From: Micromonospora echinospora
GTDB lineage: Bacteria > Actinomycetota > Actinomycetes > Mycobacteriales > Micromonosporaceae
NCBI RefSeq assembly: GCF_900091495.1
Contig: NZ_LT607413.1
Location: 5,905,001 to 5,969,000, forward strand
Direction of reading: 5' to 3'
DNA length: 64,000 nt
This document shows positions 8,850 through 16,793 of this stretch, one piece after another. The notes below the pieces were generated by a model. The model saw only the letters and a program-made list of their open reading frames with translations, made no database searches and was not told where the DNA came from. Both the position numbers and the translations under genes were made by a program. Every line of letters starts with the position of its first letter. Within the stretch, counting starts at the first letter, position 1.

Positions 8850-10136
8850 ATGACGTCGGATTTTCCCGCGGACTACGCGGTGTGGCACGGCCTGTCGCCG
8901 ATGACGGACTTCTTCCGCGACGCGGACCCGGGCCAGTTCCTGGTGGAGGGCGACGGCAACCACGTCATCGACGCGGCCGGCCGCCGCTACCTGGACGCGC
9001 GGTCGTCCATGTGGAACCTGACCCTGGGACACTCCTGCGAGCCGGTGAAGGAGGCGATGCGCCGGCAGTTGGACACGCTCCCCTCGGGCACCGTCATGCG
9101 GTACGAACAGCCGCCCGTGGTGGCCGTGGAGTACGCCGCCCGCCTGGCCGCGCTGATGCCGGCCCCGCTACGGCACGTCCGGTTCGGCAACACCGGCAGC
9201 CAGATGACCGAGGCCGCGGCGATGCTCTCCCGCTTCCACCGCCGGGTGACCGGGCAGCCGGACCGGCGGTACGTCGTCGCCGTCCACAACGGCTACCACG
9301 GCACCGGGCCGCTGGCCACCGCGCTGACCGGCGAGCCGATCCTGCACGAGTGGTCCGCCCCGCTGGACGCGTACGTCCGCCACGTCACCGCGCCGACACT
9401 GCCGGAGATCCTCGCCCTCGTCGAGGAGATCGGCGTGGAGCGGGTCACCGCGGTCGTCGTGGAGCCGGTGCTCGGCAGCGACATCGGGGCCGTCTCGCTG
9501 CCCTTCCTGGAGTCGCTGGTCGCCGAGTGCCGGGCCCGGGACGTCCACCTCGTCGTGGACGAGGTGACCACCGGCGCCGGACGTACCGGCACCATGACGG
9601 TGAGCGAGCGGCTCGCGGTCGCCCCGGACATGGTCGTGCTCGGCAAGGGGCTGAGCGCCGGGTACTTCCCGCTGGCCGCGCTCGTGGTGGGCACGCCGAT
9701 CTTCGACGCGCTCGCCGACCCGCCGTTGCGGCTGGGCTTCCCGAACGGGTCCACCACCGACGGGCACCCGATCGGGATGGCCGCCGGCCTCGCCGTGCTG
9801 GACGTGCTCACCGCGCCCGGGTTCCTGGCGGGGATCCGGGAGACCGGCCGGCACCTGGTCGAGCTGCTCACCGGCCTGGCCGGCGAGCCGGGGGCGGGCC
9901 CGGTGGTGGGCGAGGGGATGATGCTGAGGTTGGAACTGGCCCACGACGACGGCACGCCCTGGTCGGTCCGGGAGGTGAACCGGTTCCGGCTGACCTGCCG
10001 CGACCACGGCCTGCTGACCAGCTACGCGCCGGGGTTCCTGCCGCTGATGCCGCCGCTGACCCTCTCCCGCGCCGAGTGCGGGGAACTGGTCGACCTGCTC
10101 CGGGCCGCGCTGCGCGCCCACAAGGTGGAGCGCTGA
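8850..10136 (+). CDS. Class III PLP-dependent aminotransferase (glutamate-1-semialdehyde aminomutase-like)
   Basis: The 428-residue product belongs to the class III aminotransferase family. HLVVDEVTTGAGRTG contains the Asp that binds the PLP ring nitrogen, and VVLGKGLSAGY contains the Schiff-base Lys. The N-terminal DARSSMWNLTLGHS and FGNTGSQMTEAA segments resemble glutamate-1-semialdehyde aminomutase-like enzymes rather than ornithine or 4-aminobutyrate transaminases. The ATG was chosen because GGGAGGAAC lies 7 bases upstream. It is probably in one operon with the E1 genes. It ends 10 bases from the convergent MFS exporter gene with no visible terminator between them. Confidence 0.87.
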   Translation: MTSDFPADYAVWHGLSPMTDFFRDADPGQFLVEGDGNHVIDAAGRRYLDARSSMWNLTLGHSCEPVKEAMRRQLDTLPSGTVMRYEQPPVVAVEYAARLAALMPAPLRHVRFGNTGSQMTEAAAMLSRFHRRVTGQPDRRYVVAVHNGYHGTGPLATALTGEPILHEWSAPLDAYVRHVTAPTLPEILALVEEIGVERVTAVVVEPVLGSDIGAVSLPFLESLVAECRARDVHLVVDEVTTGAGRTGTMTVSERLAVAPDMVVLGKGLSAGYFPLAALVVGTPIFDALADPPLRLGFPNGSTTDGHPIGMAAGLAVLDVLTAPGFLAGIRETGRHLVELLTGLAGEPGAGPVVGEGMMLRLELAHDDGTPWSVREVNRFRLTCRDHGLLTSYAPGFLPLMPPLTLSRAECGELVDLLRAALRAHKVER

Positions 10137-10146
10137 GACGATCAGG

Positions 10147-11550
10147 TCAGTGCCGCGCGGCCCGGTCGCCCGTGGGCTCACCGCCCGTCGGCTCACCGGC
10201 GGCTGGGCCGGCAGGAGGGCCGGGCTGGGAACGGGTGTCGGGTGGGTTCGCGTCCGGGCGACGCCCGATCCGCCCGGTGACGGTGGCCGTGCCGGCGAGG
10301 GCGAGCAGAGCGAAGCCGGTGAGGGTCCCCGGCAGCCCCCAGACGTCGGCGGCGACGCCACCGACGAGCGCCCCCACCGGTACGGCCAGGATGGACACCG
10401 TCCGGCTGAACGCGATGACCCGGCCGAGCCGCTCGGCGGGCACCAGTTGTTGCTGGAGCGTGGCCGACGCCACCGCCCAGACCGTCGCGCAGTACCCGAA
10501 GATCAGCTCGTAGACGACGAAGAGCAGGAGCGGGGCGGCCAGGGAGGCGGCCGGGATGAGCAGCAGCGAGCCCGCCGCGACCGGGGCGAACAGGGCGATC
10601 GAGCGGTCCAGCCCGAACCGGCCGACCACCCGCCGGGCGGTGGCCACGGCGGCCAGCGCGGCGGCGCTGTTCACCCCCCAGAGTGCCCCGACCTGGAACG
10701 GGCTCAGCTCCAGCGTTCGGTAGGCGTAGAGGGTGTAGAGGGCGCCGAGGCCGGCGCCGCCGACGTTCAGCGCGGCGGTGGCGAGGGCCAGCCGGCCCAG
10801 CAGCGGGATCTCCCGGAAGGTGCCCAGTCCCTTCCGCAGTGAGGTCCGCAGGTCCGCCGCCGAGCGGCGCAGCGCGGCCCACCGGGACACCGGCGCGGTG
10901 ACCGCCGGCTGCTCGGGGGCGCTCCGGTCGGCCCCCCGCAGCCGGCTGAACACGACCGCGGAGGCGAGGTAGCTCACCGTGTCGACGGCGATGGCGAGCG
11001 CCGCGCCGAGGGCCTGCACGAGCAGCCCGCCGATCGCCGGCCCGGCGATCTGGCCGGCGGCGCGGGCCCCGGCGAGGGAGGCGTTGGCACCGACCAGCCG
11101 GTCGGCGGGCACCAACCGGGGCAGCACCGCGTTGATCGAGATGTCGGTGACCCCGGAGAGGATGCCGGAGCACGCCGCGACCACCACCAGGTACGGCAGG
11201 CTGAGCACGTCGAGCAGGTACATCGCCGGCACCGACGCCACGACGAGCGCGTGCAGCAGGTCGTTGGCGACCAGCAGCCGGCGGGGTGAGCGGACGCTGT
11301 CGATGAGGACGCCGACCAGCGGCGCGGTCAGTCCCCGGGCGCCGTACTCCAGGGCGAAGATCAGCGCCGCCGCGACCGGCCCGGCGTCCAGCAGCAGCAC
11401 GGCCAGGGTGGGCAGCGCCAGCGCGGTGACGTGGGTGCCGGTGAGGCTGACGAGCTGCGCCACCACCAGCGGGCGGAGGGCGGACCGGCCGGGGGAGGGA
11501 GCCGTCGACACGGGGCGCACCGGACCTTCCGAGGCGGTGGACCCGGTCAC
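10147..11550 (-). CDS. MFS transporter (EntS-like), likely product exporter of the RiPP operon
   Basis: The 467-residue protein has about 12 hydrophobic segments and the layout of drug/siderophore exporters of the EntS group, with the cytoplasmic GVLIDSVRSPRRLL loop after the second helix. The C-terminal 45 residues are Pro/Gly-rich and probably disordered. The GTG start overlaps the TGA of the P450 gene (GTGA), so the two are translationally coupled. As last gene of the radical-SAM RiPP operon, export of the finished peptide and self-protection are the likely jobs. Confidence 0.87.
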   Translation of the reverse strand: MTGSTASEGPVRPVSTAPSPGRSALRPLVVAQLVSLTGTHVTALALPTLAVLLLDAGPVAAALIFALEYGARGLTAPLVGVLIDSVRSPRRLLVANDLLHALVVASVPAMYLLDVLSLPYLVVVAACSGILSGVTDISINAVLPRLVPADRLVGANASLAGARAAGQIAGPAIGGLLVQALGAALAIAVDTVSYLASAVVFSRLRGADRSAPEQPAVTAPVSRWAALRRSAADLRTSLRKGLGTFREIPLLGRLALATAALNVGGAGLGALYTLYAYRTLELSPFQVGALWGVNSAAALAAVATARRVVGRFGLDRSIALFAPVAAGSLLLIPAASLAAPLLLFVVYELIFGYCATVWAVASATLQQQLVPAERLGRVIAFSRTVSILAVPVGALVGGVAADVWGLPGTLTGFALLALAGTATVTGRIGRRPDANPPDTRSQPGPPAGPAAGEPTGGEPTGDRAARH

Positions 11551-12749
11551 CAGGTGACCGGCAGCTCGCGGGGCCCACGCAGGACGGTGCCGGTCTTCCA
11601 GGACACGCTACCGGGCGGTACGGCCAGACGGAGGGTGGGCATCCGGTCGCGCAACACGCCGATCACCTCCTGCAGCTCCATCGTGGCCAGTCGCGCGCCG
11701 AGGCAGCGGTGCGGCCCCCACCCGAACGCCAGGTGAGGTTCCGGATCGTCTCGGTCGAGCCGGAAGGTGTCCGCGTCCGGGAACGCCTCCTCGTCCCGGT
11801 TGGCCGAGATGGTGGAGACGAAGACCGCCTCGCCGGCCCGGACGGTCACCCCGTCGAACGGGACGTCCTCGATCGCCACCCGGCCCAGCCCGGTGCCGCC
11901 GCTGAGCGGGACGAACCGCAGCAGTTCCTCGACCACGGTCGGCAGCCGCGCCGGCTCCGCGCGCAGCGTCGCCCACAGGTCGGGCCGGGTCAGCAGCAGG
12001 TACGTCGAGGAGGCGATGTGACCGGCGACGGTCTCGAACCCGTTGACCAGCAGGGTCGCCCCGAAGGCGAGCAGCTCCCGCTCGGTGAGGCGGCTGCCCG
12101 CGTCCCGGGCCTGCACCAGCGCGCTGAGCAGGTCGTCGGCGGGTTGCTCGCGGCGCTGCCGGATCAGCTCCCGGAGGTAGGTGTCCAGCGCGTCAACCAC
12201 CGCCCGGAACTCCTCGGCGGTGACCTTCCGCAGAGCGGCCAGGGACTCGGTCCACCGGCGGAACTCGGTGCGGTCGGCCAGCGGCACGCCGAGCATCCGG
12301 CAGATCACGGTCATCGGCAACGGCAGGGCGAGGGCCTGGGTCAGGTCGGCCGGCGGTCCCTGCCGGACCATGTCGTCGACGAGCTGGTCGGCCACCTCGC
12401 GTACGTACGGCCGCAGCTCGTCGAGCCGTCGTTCGGTGAAGGCCACCGCCACCAGCCGGCGCAGCCGGCTGTGCTCGGGTCGGTCCACGTCCATGATGGT
12501 GCTGGCGACGGGCGGGACGGCGGTCTGCCGGGGCACGTCCGGGGCCGTCGCGGCGGCCCGGCTGAAGCGGGGGTCGGTCAGCACCTTGCGGACGTCCCGG
12601 TAGCGGGTGGCCAGCCACGCCTCGCCGGCGTACGGCAGCCGGACCCGGATCAGCGTGCCGCCGCGCCGTGCCTCGTCCAGCCGGGGGCTGATGCGGAGCT
12701 CGGCGTAGTCGAGGAACGGGTAGTCGGGCGCCTGGTCGGTGGGACGCAC
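11547..12749 (-). CDS. Cytochrome P450
   Basis: The 400-residue soluble bacterial P450 has the haem-binding motif FGWGPHRCLG with the cysteine ligand near residue 349, the ExxR pair as EELLR, and an I-helix segment NGFETVAG in which Glu-Thr stands in the oxygen-activation position. The HSRLRRL motif is also present. It probably oxidises the RiPP or an intermediate; substrate cannot be told from sequence. No ferredoxin gene is adjacent. The GTG has an AAGGAG site 7 bases upstream. It lies 67 bases after the DUF5825-like gene and overlaps the MFS gene. Confidence 0.92.
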   Translation of the reverse strand: MRPTDQAPDYPFLDYAELRISPRLDEARRGGTLIRVRLPYAGEAWLATRYRDVRKVLTDPRFSRAAATAPDVPRQTAVPPVASTIMDVDRPEHSRLRRLVAVAFTERRLDELRPYVREVADQLVDDMVRQGPPADLTQALALPLPMTVICRMLGVPLADRTEFRRWTESLAALRKVTAEEFRAVVDALDTYLRELIRQRREQPADDLLSALVQARDAGSRLTERELLAFGATLLVNGFETVAGHIASSTYLLLTRPDLWATLRAEPARLPTVVEELLRFVPLSGGTGLGRVAIEDVPFDGVTVRAGEAVFVSTISANRDEEAFPDADTFRLDRDDPEPHLAFGWGPHRCLGARLATMELQEVIGVLRDRMPTLRLAVPPGSVSWKTGTVLRGPRELPVTW

Positions 12750-12816
12750 CGCGCTGCTCCTTCCGGGTTCGTCCGCGCGCGTGCCGGACGCGGGTCGACG
12801 CCGACGCGGCGGGCGG

Positions 12817-13392
12817 TCAGATGGCCAGGTACGGCACCGGCCAGTGCCGCAGCCGGTAGGGCAGGACCAGCAGCCGCTGGTCGACCCGGAGCAGGAGCCC
12901 GGCCTCGGCGACCGTGTCGACCAGCTCCCGGGCCTCCGGCGCCAGGTCGTCCACGGTGCGTGCCTCGGCCATGGCGAGGAAGTGGTCGGCGCCCTCGTCG
13001 ATGGTGATCCGGGCGTCCTCGCTCTCCGGGCGGACGTCCTTGATCGAGACGAAGCCGGGGCCGCGCCGGTAGAAGAAACTGCCGTAGCGGTAGCCGGCGG
13101 TCCACGACCTGGCGTGGGCGGCGCTGTCCGCGTCCACCCCGCCGGAGGGCGGGACCAGGTGCACGTGGGTGTGCAGCGGGAAGCACGGCAGTCCGGCGAG
13201 CCGCCAGCGCAGCCGTACCGCGTGGCTGGTGACGTCGCGCAGGTAGCGCAGCAGCTCCAGGTCCTCGGCCGGGGACCGGCCGAAGTGGAGCACGGTGTCC
13301 GCGTCCACCGTGCGGTAGGTGAGCTCCGGCGTGACCGGCGGGAGGTCCGAAGCTCGGACAGCGGCGGTGTCGGGCGGGTTCGTCGTCGGCAT
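12817..13392 (-). CDS. DUF5825-like protein, companion of RiPP radical SAM C-methyltransferase
   Basis: The 191-residue product has no catalytic motif that I recognise. It begins with a Pro/Ala-rich leader, then has a charged alpha/beta segment with HTHVHLVPPSGG and a run RSWTAGYRYGSFFYRRGPGF. I assign it to the DUF5825 group because that family is repeatedly found beside radical SAM C-methyltransferases of this kind and the general character fits; this is from memory and unsearched. The start lies 2 bases after the radical SAM stop, so they are tightly coupled and a shared function (precursor binding or enzyme partner) is likely. Confidence 0.65.
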   Translation of the reverse strand: MPTTNPPDTAAVRASDLPPVTPELTYRTVDADTVLHFGRSPAEDLELLRYLRDVTSHAVRLRWRLAGLPCFPLHTHVHLVPPSGGVDADSAAHARSWTAGYRYGSFFYRRGPGFVSIKDVRPESEDARITIDEGADHFLAMAEARTVDDLAPEARELVDTVAEAGLLLRVDQRLLVLPYRLRHWPVPYLAI

Positions 13393-13394
13393 GG

Positions 13395-15239
13395 TCACCC
13401 CACCTTGATCGGAATGGCGTTGGTGGCGAGGCCGATCCACTGTCCGTTCTCGACGAAGACCAGGCCTCGCGTGACGAACCCGGCCAGGATCTCGCGCACC
13501 TGGGCCTGGTCGGCGGCGAAGCCGGCGGCGGTCACCTCCCGGTGCAGCGCGGGCAGGGTCCGGCCCGGCTCGGCCGCCCGGTACACCGCCCGGTGCAGCG
13601 GGTCGGTGACCCGGTGGTCGGTGGCGGGCCACCCCACCCGACGGTCCTCGAAGACGGTCGCGTCCGGTTCCTCGATCCGGAGCAGGGTGCTGTCCGGATA
13701 TCCGGTGTTCCACGCGTCGAGCAGGTCCCGCAGGCGCTTCGCCTCGGCCTCGGAGATGCCGGCCGGGTCGGTGTCGAAGAGGTAGACCATGTCGTGCAGG
13801 TCCGCCTCGGGCAGGGCGTACACGTGCCGGTACGCCTGCGCGGTGCGCCGGTTCGGGAAGCCCAGGGCGGGGTTCTCGAAGTAGGGGCTGAACCGTTCCA
13901 GCAGGATCCGGGACGCCCCGGCCGGCGGTTGCAGGTGCATCAGCGCCGGGATCTGCCGCAGCACGGGCTCGTAGTCCTCGGCGCGTTCCTCCGGGAAGCC
14001 GTAGAGCCAGTTCCAGGTGACGGTGAGGCCGGCGGACTCGCAGTCGCGCAGGGTGCGGACGTTGCGCGTCCCGGCCACCCCCTTGTCCATGATCTTGAGG
14101 ACCGGCGACACCAGGCTCTCGATGCCGGGCTGGACGTGACTGACCCGGGCCGTCCGGAAGATCTCGATCTCGGCCGGCTTCAGGTTGGACTTCACCTCGT
14201 AGTGCAGTCGCAGGTCCCAGTCGAGTTCGGCCAGCCGGGGCAGCACCGTGGTGAAGAAGCTGTTCGCGATGATGTTGTCGACCATGATCAGGTCGAGGGT
14301 GCGGTGCCGGCCGGTCAGCTCGCCGATCTCCTGGATCACGGCCTCCGGGCTCTTGGCCCGGAAGGTCATCAGCGTGCCGTTGAGCCCGCAGAAGGTGCAG
14401 TGGTGCTTCTCGCCCCACCAGCAGCCCCGGGCGGTCTCCAGCACGAGCTTCGGCTCGATGTGGGCGTTGACCGGGGAGATCTCCATCCGGGTGAACCAGT
14501 CGTCGAAGTCGGGGACCGGCACCTGCGTCATCGGCAGCGGCGACGCCTGCGGGTTCTGGTGTGCCACCCCGGCGTCGTCCCGCCAGCACAGTCCGGGCAC
14601 GGTGCGCAGGGTCTCCGGCGTGGCGCCGTCGGCGAGGACGCGCAGCAGCGCCGGAAACGACTTCTCTCCTTCGCCCCGCAACACGAGGTCGACGAAGGGG
14701 TAGTTGCGGTGCAGCGCCACGCCCATCGGCCCGTCGCAGTTGCCGCCGCCGAAGACGATCGTCACGTCCGGTCGGCGGGCCTTGATGCGCCGGGCCACGG
14801 CCAGGCTCGGCACGTTCTGCATGAAGGTGGTGCTGAAGCCGACCACGCGGGGGTGTCGCGCCAGCACCTCGTCGGTGACCAGTTCGACGAAGTCGGCGGC
14901 GTGCGTGCGCATCCGGCTGACCGGTGCGATGTCCAGGCCCCGTTCCGCCGCGTAGACCTGCAACGTCTCCACCCCGAAGTCGGGGTCGTCGTGCAGGGCG
15001 CCGGTGAAGACCCAGTCGCCCAGCCCGTCGAAGAGGCCCTCCTCGGCGACCGCCGTGTACTCCTGCGGACCCAGGTCGCCGCCGGTACGGGCCATCAGGA
15101 ACTCCGCCCAGCGCAGGTTCGCATGGTACGTCTCCGGGGCGGGCAGGCCAGCCCGGGTCGCCGCGGCGCGGAGCAGACCGAGCGGCAGCGAGGGTGACTC
15201 CAGCGACTGCCACGGCATCGCGACCAGGCAAACGGACAC
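13395..15239 (-). CDS. RiPP maturation B12-binding radical SAM C-methyltransferase
   Basis: The 614-residue protein starts with a cobalamin-binding-type domain (about 1-220, with GFSTTFMQNVPS and FGGGNCDGPMG), followed by a radical SAM domain. The cluster motif is CWWGEKHHCTFC, a CX7CX2C spacing near residues 272-283 instead of the usual CX3CX2C. This spacing and the GLNG that follows are hallmarks of the RiPP-associated radical SAM C-methyltransferases. Such enzymes add methyl groups to unactivated carbons of peptide residues using two SAM and methylcobalamin. The GTG at 15239 follows an AAAGGAG site by 9-10 bases. It lies directly downstream of the two short precursor genes. Confidence 0.9.
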   Translation of the reverse strand: MSVCLVAMPWQSLESPSLPLGLLRAAATRAGLPAPETYHANLRWAEFLMARTGGDLGPQEYTAVAEEGLFDGLGDWVFTGALHDDPDFGVETLQVYAAERGLDIAPVSRMRTHAADFVELVTDEVLARHPRVVGFSTTFMQNVPSLAVARRIKARRPDVTIVFGGGNCDGPMGVALHRNYPFVDLVLRGEGEKSFPALLRVLADGATPETLRTVPGLCWRDDAGVAHQNPQASPLPMTQVPVPDFDDWFTRMEISPVNAHIEPKLVLETARGCWWGEKHHCTFCGLNGTLMTFRAKSPEAVIQEIGELTGRHRTLDLIMVDNIIANSFFTTVLPRLAELDWDLRLHYEVKSNLKPAEIEIFRTARVSHVQPGIESLVSPVLKIMDKGVAGTRNVRTLRDCESAGLTVTWNWLYGFPEERAEDYEPVLRQIPALMHLQPPAGASRILLERFSPYFENPALGFPNRRTAQAYRHVYALPEADLHDMVYLFDTDPAGISEAEAKRLRDLLDAWNTGYPDSTLLRIEEPDATVFEDRRVGWPATDHRVTDPLHRAVYRAAEPGRTLPALHREVTAAGFAADQAQVREILAGFVTRGLVFVENGQWIGLATNAIPIKVG

Positions 15240-15307
15240 GTCATCGTCTCCTTTCTCGGGCCGGCCGGGTGGGCCCGGGTGGGCCGGCTTCCACCCGGGC
15301 CACTCGA

Positions 15308-15397
15308 TCACTTCTGGGTCTGGGGCCGGTTCAGCGGCACCAGGTACTTGCAGACGCCGTGCGTCGGCGCCTTCACCTTGACGACCGTGATCTTCAT
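15308..15397 (-). CDS. Short RiPP precursor peptide A (29 aa)
   Basis: This very short gene reads MKITVVKVK then a THGVCKY box, ending ...RPQTQK before TGA. It is supported by a strong GGAAGGGAGGTG site 7 bases before the ATG, by position between the diiron gene and the radical SAM gene, and by near identity with peptide B (first nine residues identical, THGV shared). At 29 residues leader and core are not clearly separable; a conserved N-terminal nine-residue block may be the recognition element and the residues from THGV onward the modified part. One Cys (residue 16), one Tyr and two Pro are present. I know of no characterised family with this sequence. Confidence 0.8.
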   Translation of the reverse strand: MKITVVKVKAPTHGVCKYLVPLNRPQTQK

Positions 15398-15554
15398 CGG
15401 AATCACCTCCCTTCCTGGGGCAGCGCTGTCAACGGATGGCGGGGGCCGGGTTGCCCTGCTCCCGCCGCGCGAGAACGCAGTGCTTGGAGACGCCGTGGGT
15501 CGACGTCTTCACCTTGACGACGGTGATCTTCATGGAGATCACCTCCCTTCCTGG
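15347..15554 (-). repeat. Tandem duplication covering ribosome site and 5' half of both precursor genes
   Basis: The 72-base block 15347-15418 is repeated at 15483-15554 (offset 136). The segments 15371-15418 and 15507-15554 differ at only a few of 48 positions. The repeat includes the last codons of the diiron gene, the ribosome site, the start codon and the first 17 or so codons, and ends inside the peptide. The 3' halves of the two peptides are unrelated. The pattern shows duplication of the leader with divergence of the C-terminal part. Confidence 0.85.
15429..15533 (-). CDS. Short RiPP precursor peptide B (34 aa)
   Basis: This is a paralogue of peptide A. It begins MKITVVKVK, has STHGVSKHCV in the centre and a basic, proline-containing tail ending PAPAIR. 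The Cys is at residue 19 here, where peptide A has Leu; position 16 is Ser, where peptide A has Cys. The ATG lies 5 bases after the diiron gene, and its GGAAGGGAGGTGA ribosome site is built from the last codons and stop of that gene, so the two are tightly coupled. The identical start of both peptides and their location beside the maturation enzymes are the evidence for precursor function. Confidence 0.82.
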   Translation of the reverse strand: MKITVVKVKTSTHGVSKHCVLARREQGNPAPAIR

Positions 15555-16297
15555 AACTCGATGTGGATGCCGGCGGCGGCGAGCCGGGCCCGGTGCCGCC
15601 GGTGGAACCAGGCCTGGACGCTCGCGGGCTCCCGGCCGGTGTGGGTGGCAAGGGCGACCGCGACCTCGTTCAGGCCGGTCAGTCCGATGCCGATGTCGTG
15701 CCACTCCTGGGCGTGTTCCGCCCACTCCTCGCGTCCCCGGGGGGTGCGGGTCTCCCGGGCCAGGAAGTTCAGCCCGATCGCGATGTGCCGGATCTCGTCG
15801 CGGCGGACGTGGTGGTACAGCCGCCCCAGCGGGTCGCCCGCGAAGACCTCGCCGAGCAGGATGAACTCGTCGGCCGCCAGCCCCTCCAGCATGGTGTGCA
15901 CCAGGGCCCGTCCCATGTACGGCAGGCTGGTCAGCCCGTCGTCGAGGGGCTGCATCGTCTCCTGGGCGTCGGCCGGTTCACCGCCGACCAGCTTGGCGTA
16001 CCGGTAGAAGGCGTCGGCGTGCCGGGCCTCGTCGGCGGTGGCGAGAGCCAGGCTGAACCGTAGCGGCGCGTCCTCGGTCTCGGCGGCGAGCGTCGCCGCG
16101 GCCACCAGCCCGGCCTGTTCGGCGTAGTAGCCGGCGGAGGCGACCCGCCAGGCGCGTTCGGCACGTGCCGGGTCGTCGCTGAACCGTCCCTCCCGGAGCA
16201 CGTCCTCGATACGCCAGGGGGTCCGGTCCCGGGTGACCTGGAAGATCCGGTACGCCACCTCGTCGGCGTCGAGGTCGTCCGGTCGCAGCAGGGTCAT
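15539..16297 (-). CDS. Ferritin-like diiron enzyme, first gene of the RiPP operon
   Basis: The 252-residue helical protein carries two carboxylate-histidine motifs of ferritin-like diiron proteins: DEARH with Glu residues in the helix before it, and DEIRHI in the second half, with EGLAADEFILL supplying a further Glu. Spacing and length resemble diiron oxygenases of the AurF/ribonucleotide-reductase-like kind and exclude bacterioferritin. It may hydroxylate, N-oxygenate or desaturate the precursor or a precursor-derived product. The stop codon is part of the ribosome site of precursor B. The gene faces the LuxR regulator across a 496-base gap. Confidence 0.82.
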   Translation of the reverse strand: MTLLRPDDLDADEVAYRIFQVTRDRTPWRIEDVLREGRFSDDPARAERAWRVASAGYYAEQAGLVAAATLAAETEDAPLRFSLALATADEARHADAFYRYAKLVGGEPADAQETMQPLDDGLTSLPYMGRALVHTMLEGLAADEFILLGEVFAGDPLGRLYHHVRRDEIRHIAIGLNFLARETRTPRGREEWAEHAQEWHDIGIGLTGLNEVAVALATHTGREPASVQAWFHRRHRARLAAAGIHIEFQEGR

Positions 16298-16793
16298 GAG
16301 CGCCTCCGTGCGGTGCCGGGTGAGCCGGCCGGTCCGTCGTGGCCGCCGTCCGGCGCGACGGTGGGATGCGGGCGGACGGGAACCGGGTGTCGGCGGTCGG
16401 GTGGGTTTCCGGTCACCGTGGTCCGCCCCCTCGGGTCGATCGAGCCGATCGGGATCGTGGGGACCGGTGGGCGGTCGCTACGTCCTGCCCGTGAGCTTCA
16501 TCGCTCGTCGGGGGCGGTGGCAGGGCAGCCGGCCACCCATATTTCGTCCCCTCCCGGTGCCGGTCGGGGGACCGGGCGGGGCGTCGGGGGTGCCGAACCC
16601 GGTCGGGGCGCACCGAAATCGCTGCTGGTCCGGCCTCGGGGCGGTCACCGGCGGATCCGTGCGCCGGGGCGGACAATCTGGGTGGTCGCTACCCATCGTC
16701 GGGCCCCGGGCACTCTCGGCATCCGCTCGTCGACGGCGGGTTGCCCTCCGGACCCCGTGGACCCACCCCCTCAAGATTGATATCTTTCTATTC
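16298..16793. other. Divergent intergenic region between RiPP operon and regulator
   Basis: This 496-base gap has no convincing gene; the open frames crossing it lack ribosome sites and show no family resemblance. It must hold the promoter of the minus-strand RiPP operon and that of the LuxR regulator. The only clear signal is the AT-rich stretch at its right end, described separately. I could not pick out a second copy of that motif near the RiPP operon start. Confidence 0.6.
16773..16786 (+). promoter_or_regulatory. AT-rich palindrome and probable -10 element of a leaderless transcript
   Basis: AAGAT-TGAT-ATCTT is a perfect inverted repeat in an AT-rich island just before the regulator gene. 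The overlapping TATCTT (16781-16786) lies 7 bases before the ATG at 16794, the distance expected if transcription begins at the ATG. No ribosome site precedes that ATG, which fits a leaderless message. The palindrome would overlap the core promoter and could be an autoregulatory operator. Confidence 0.5.
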
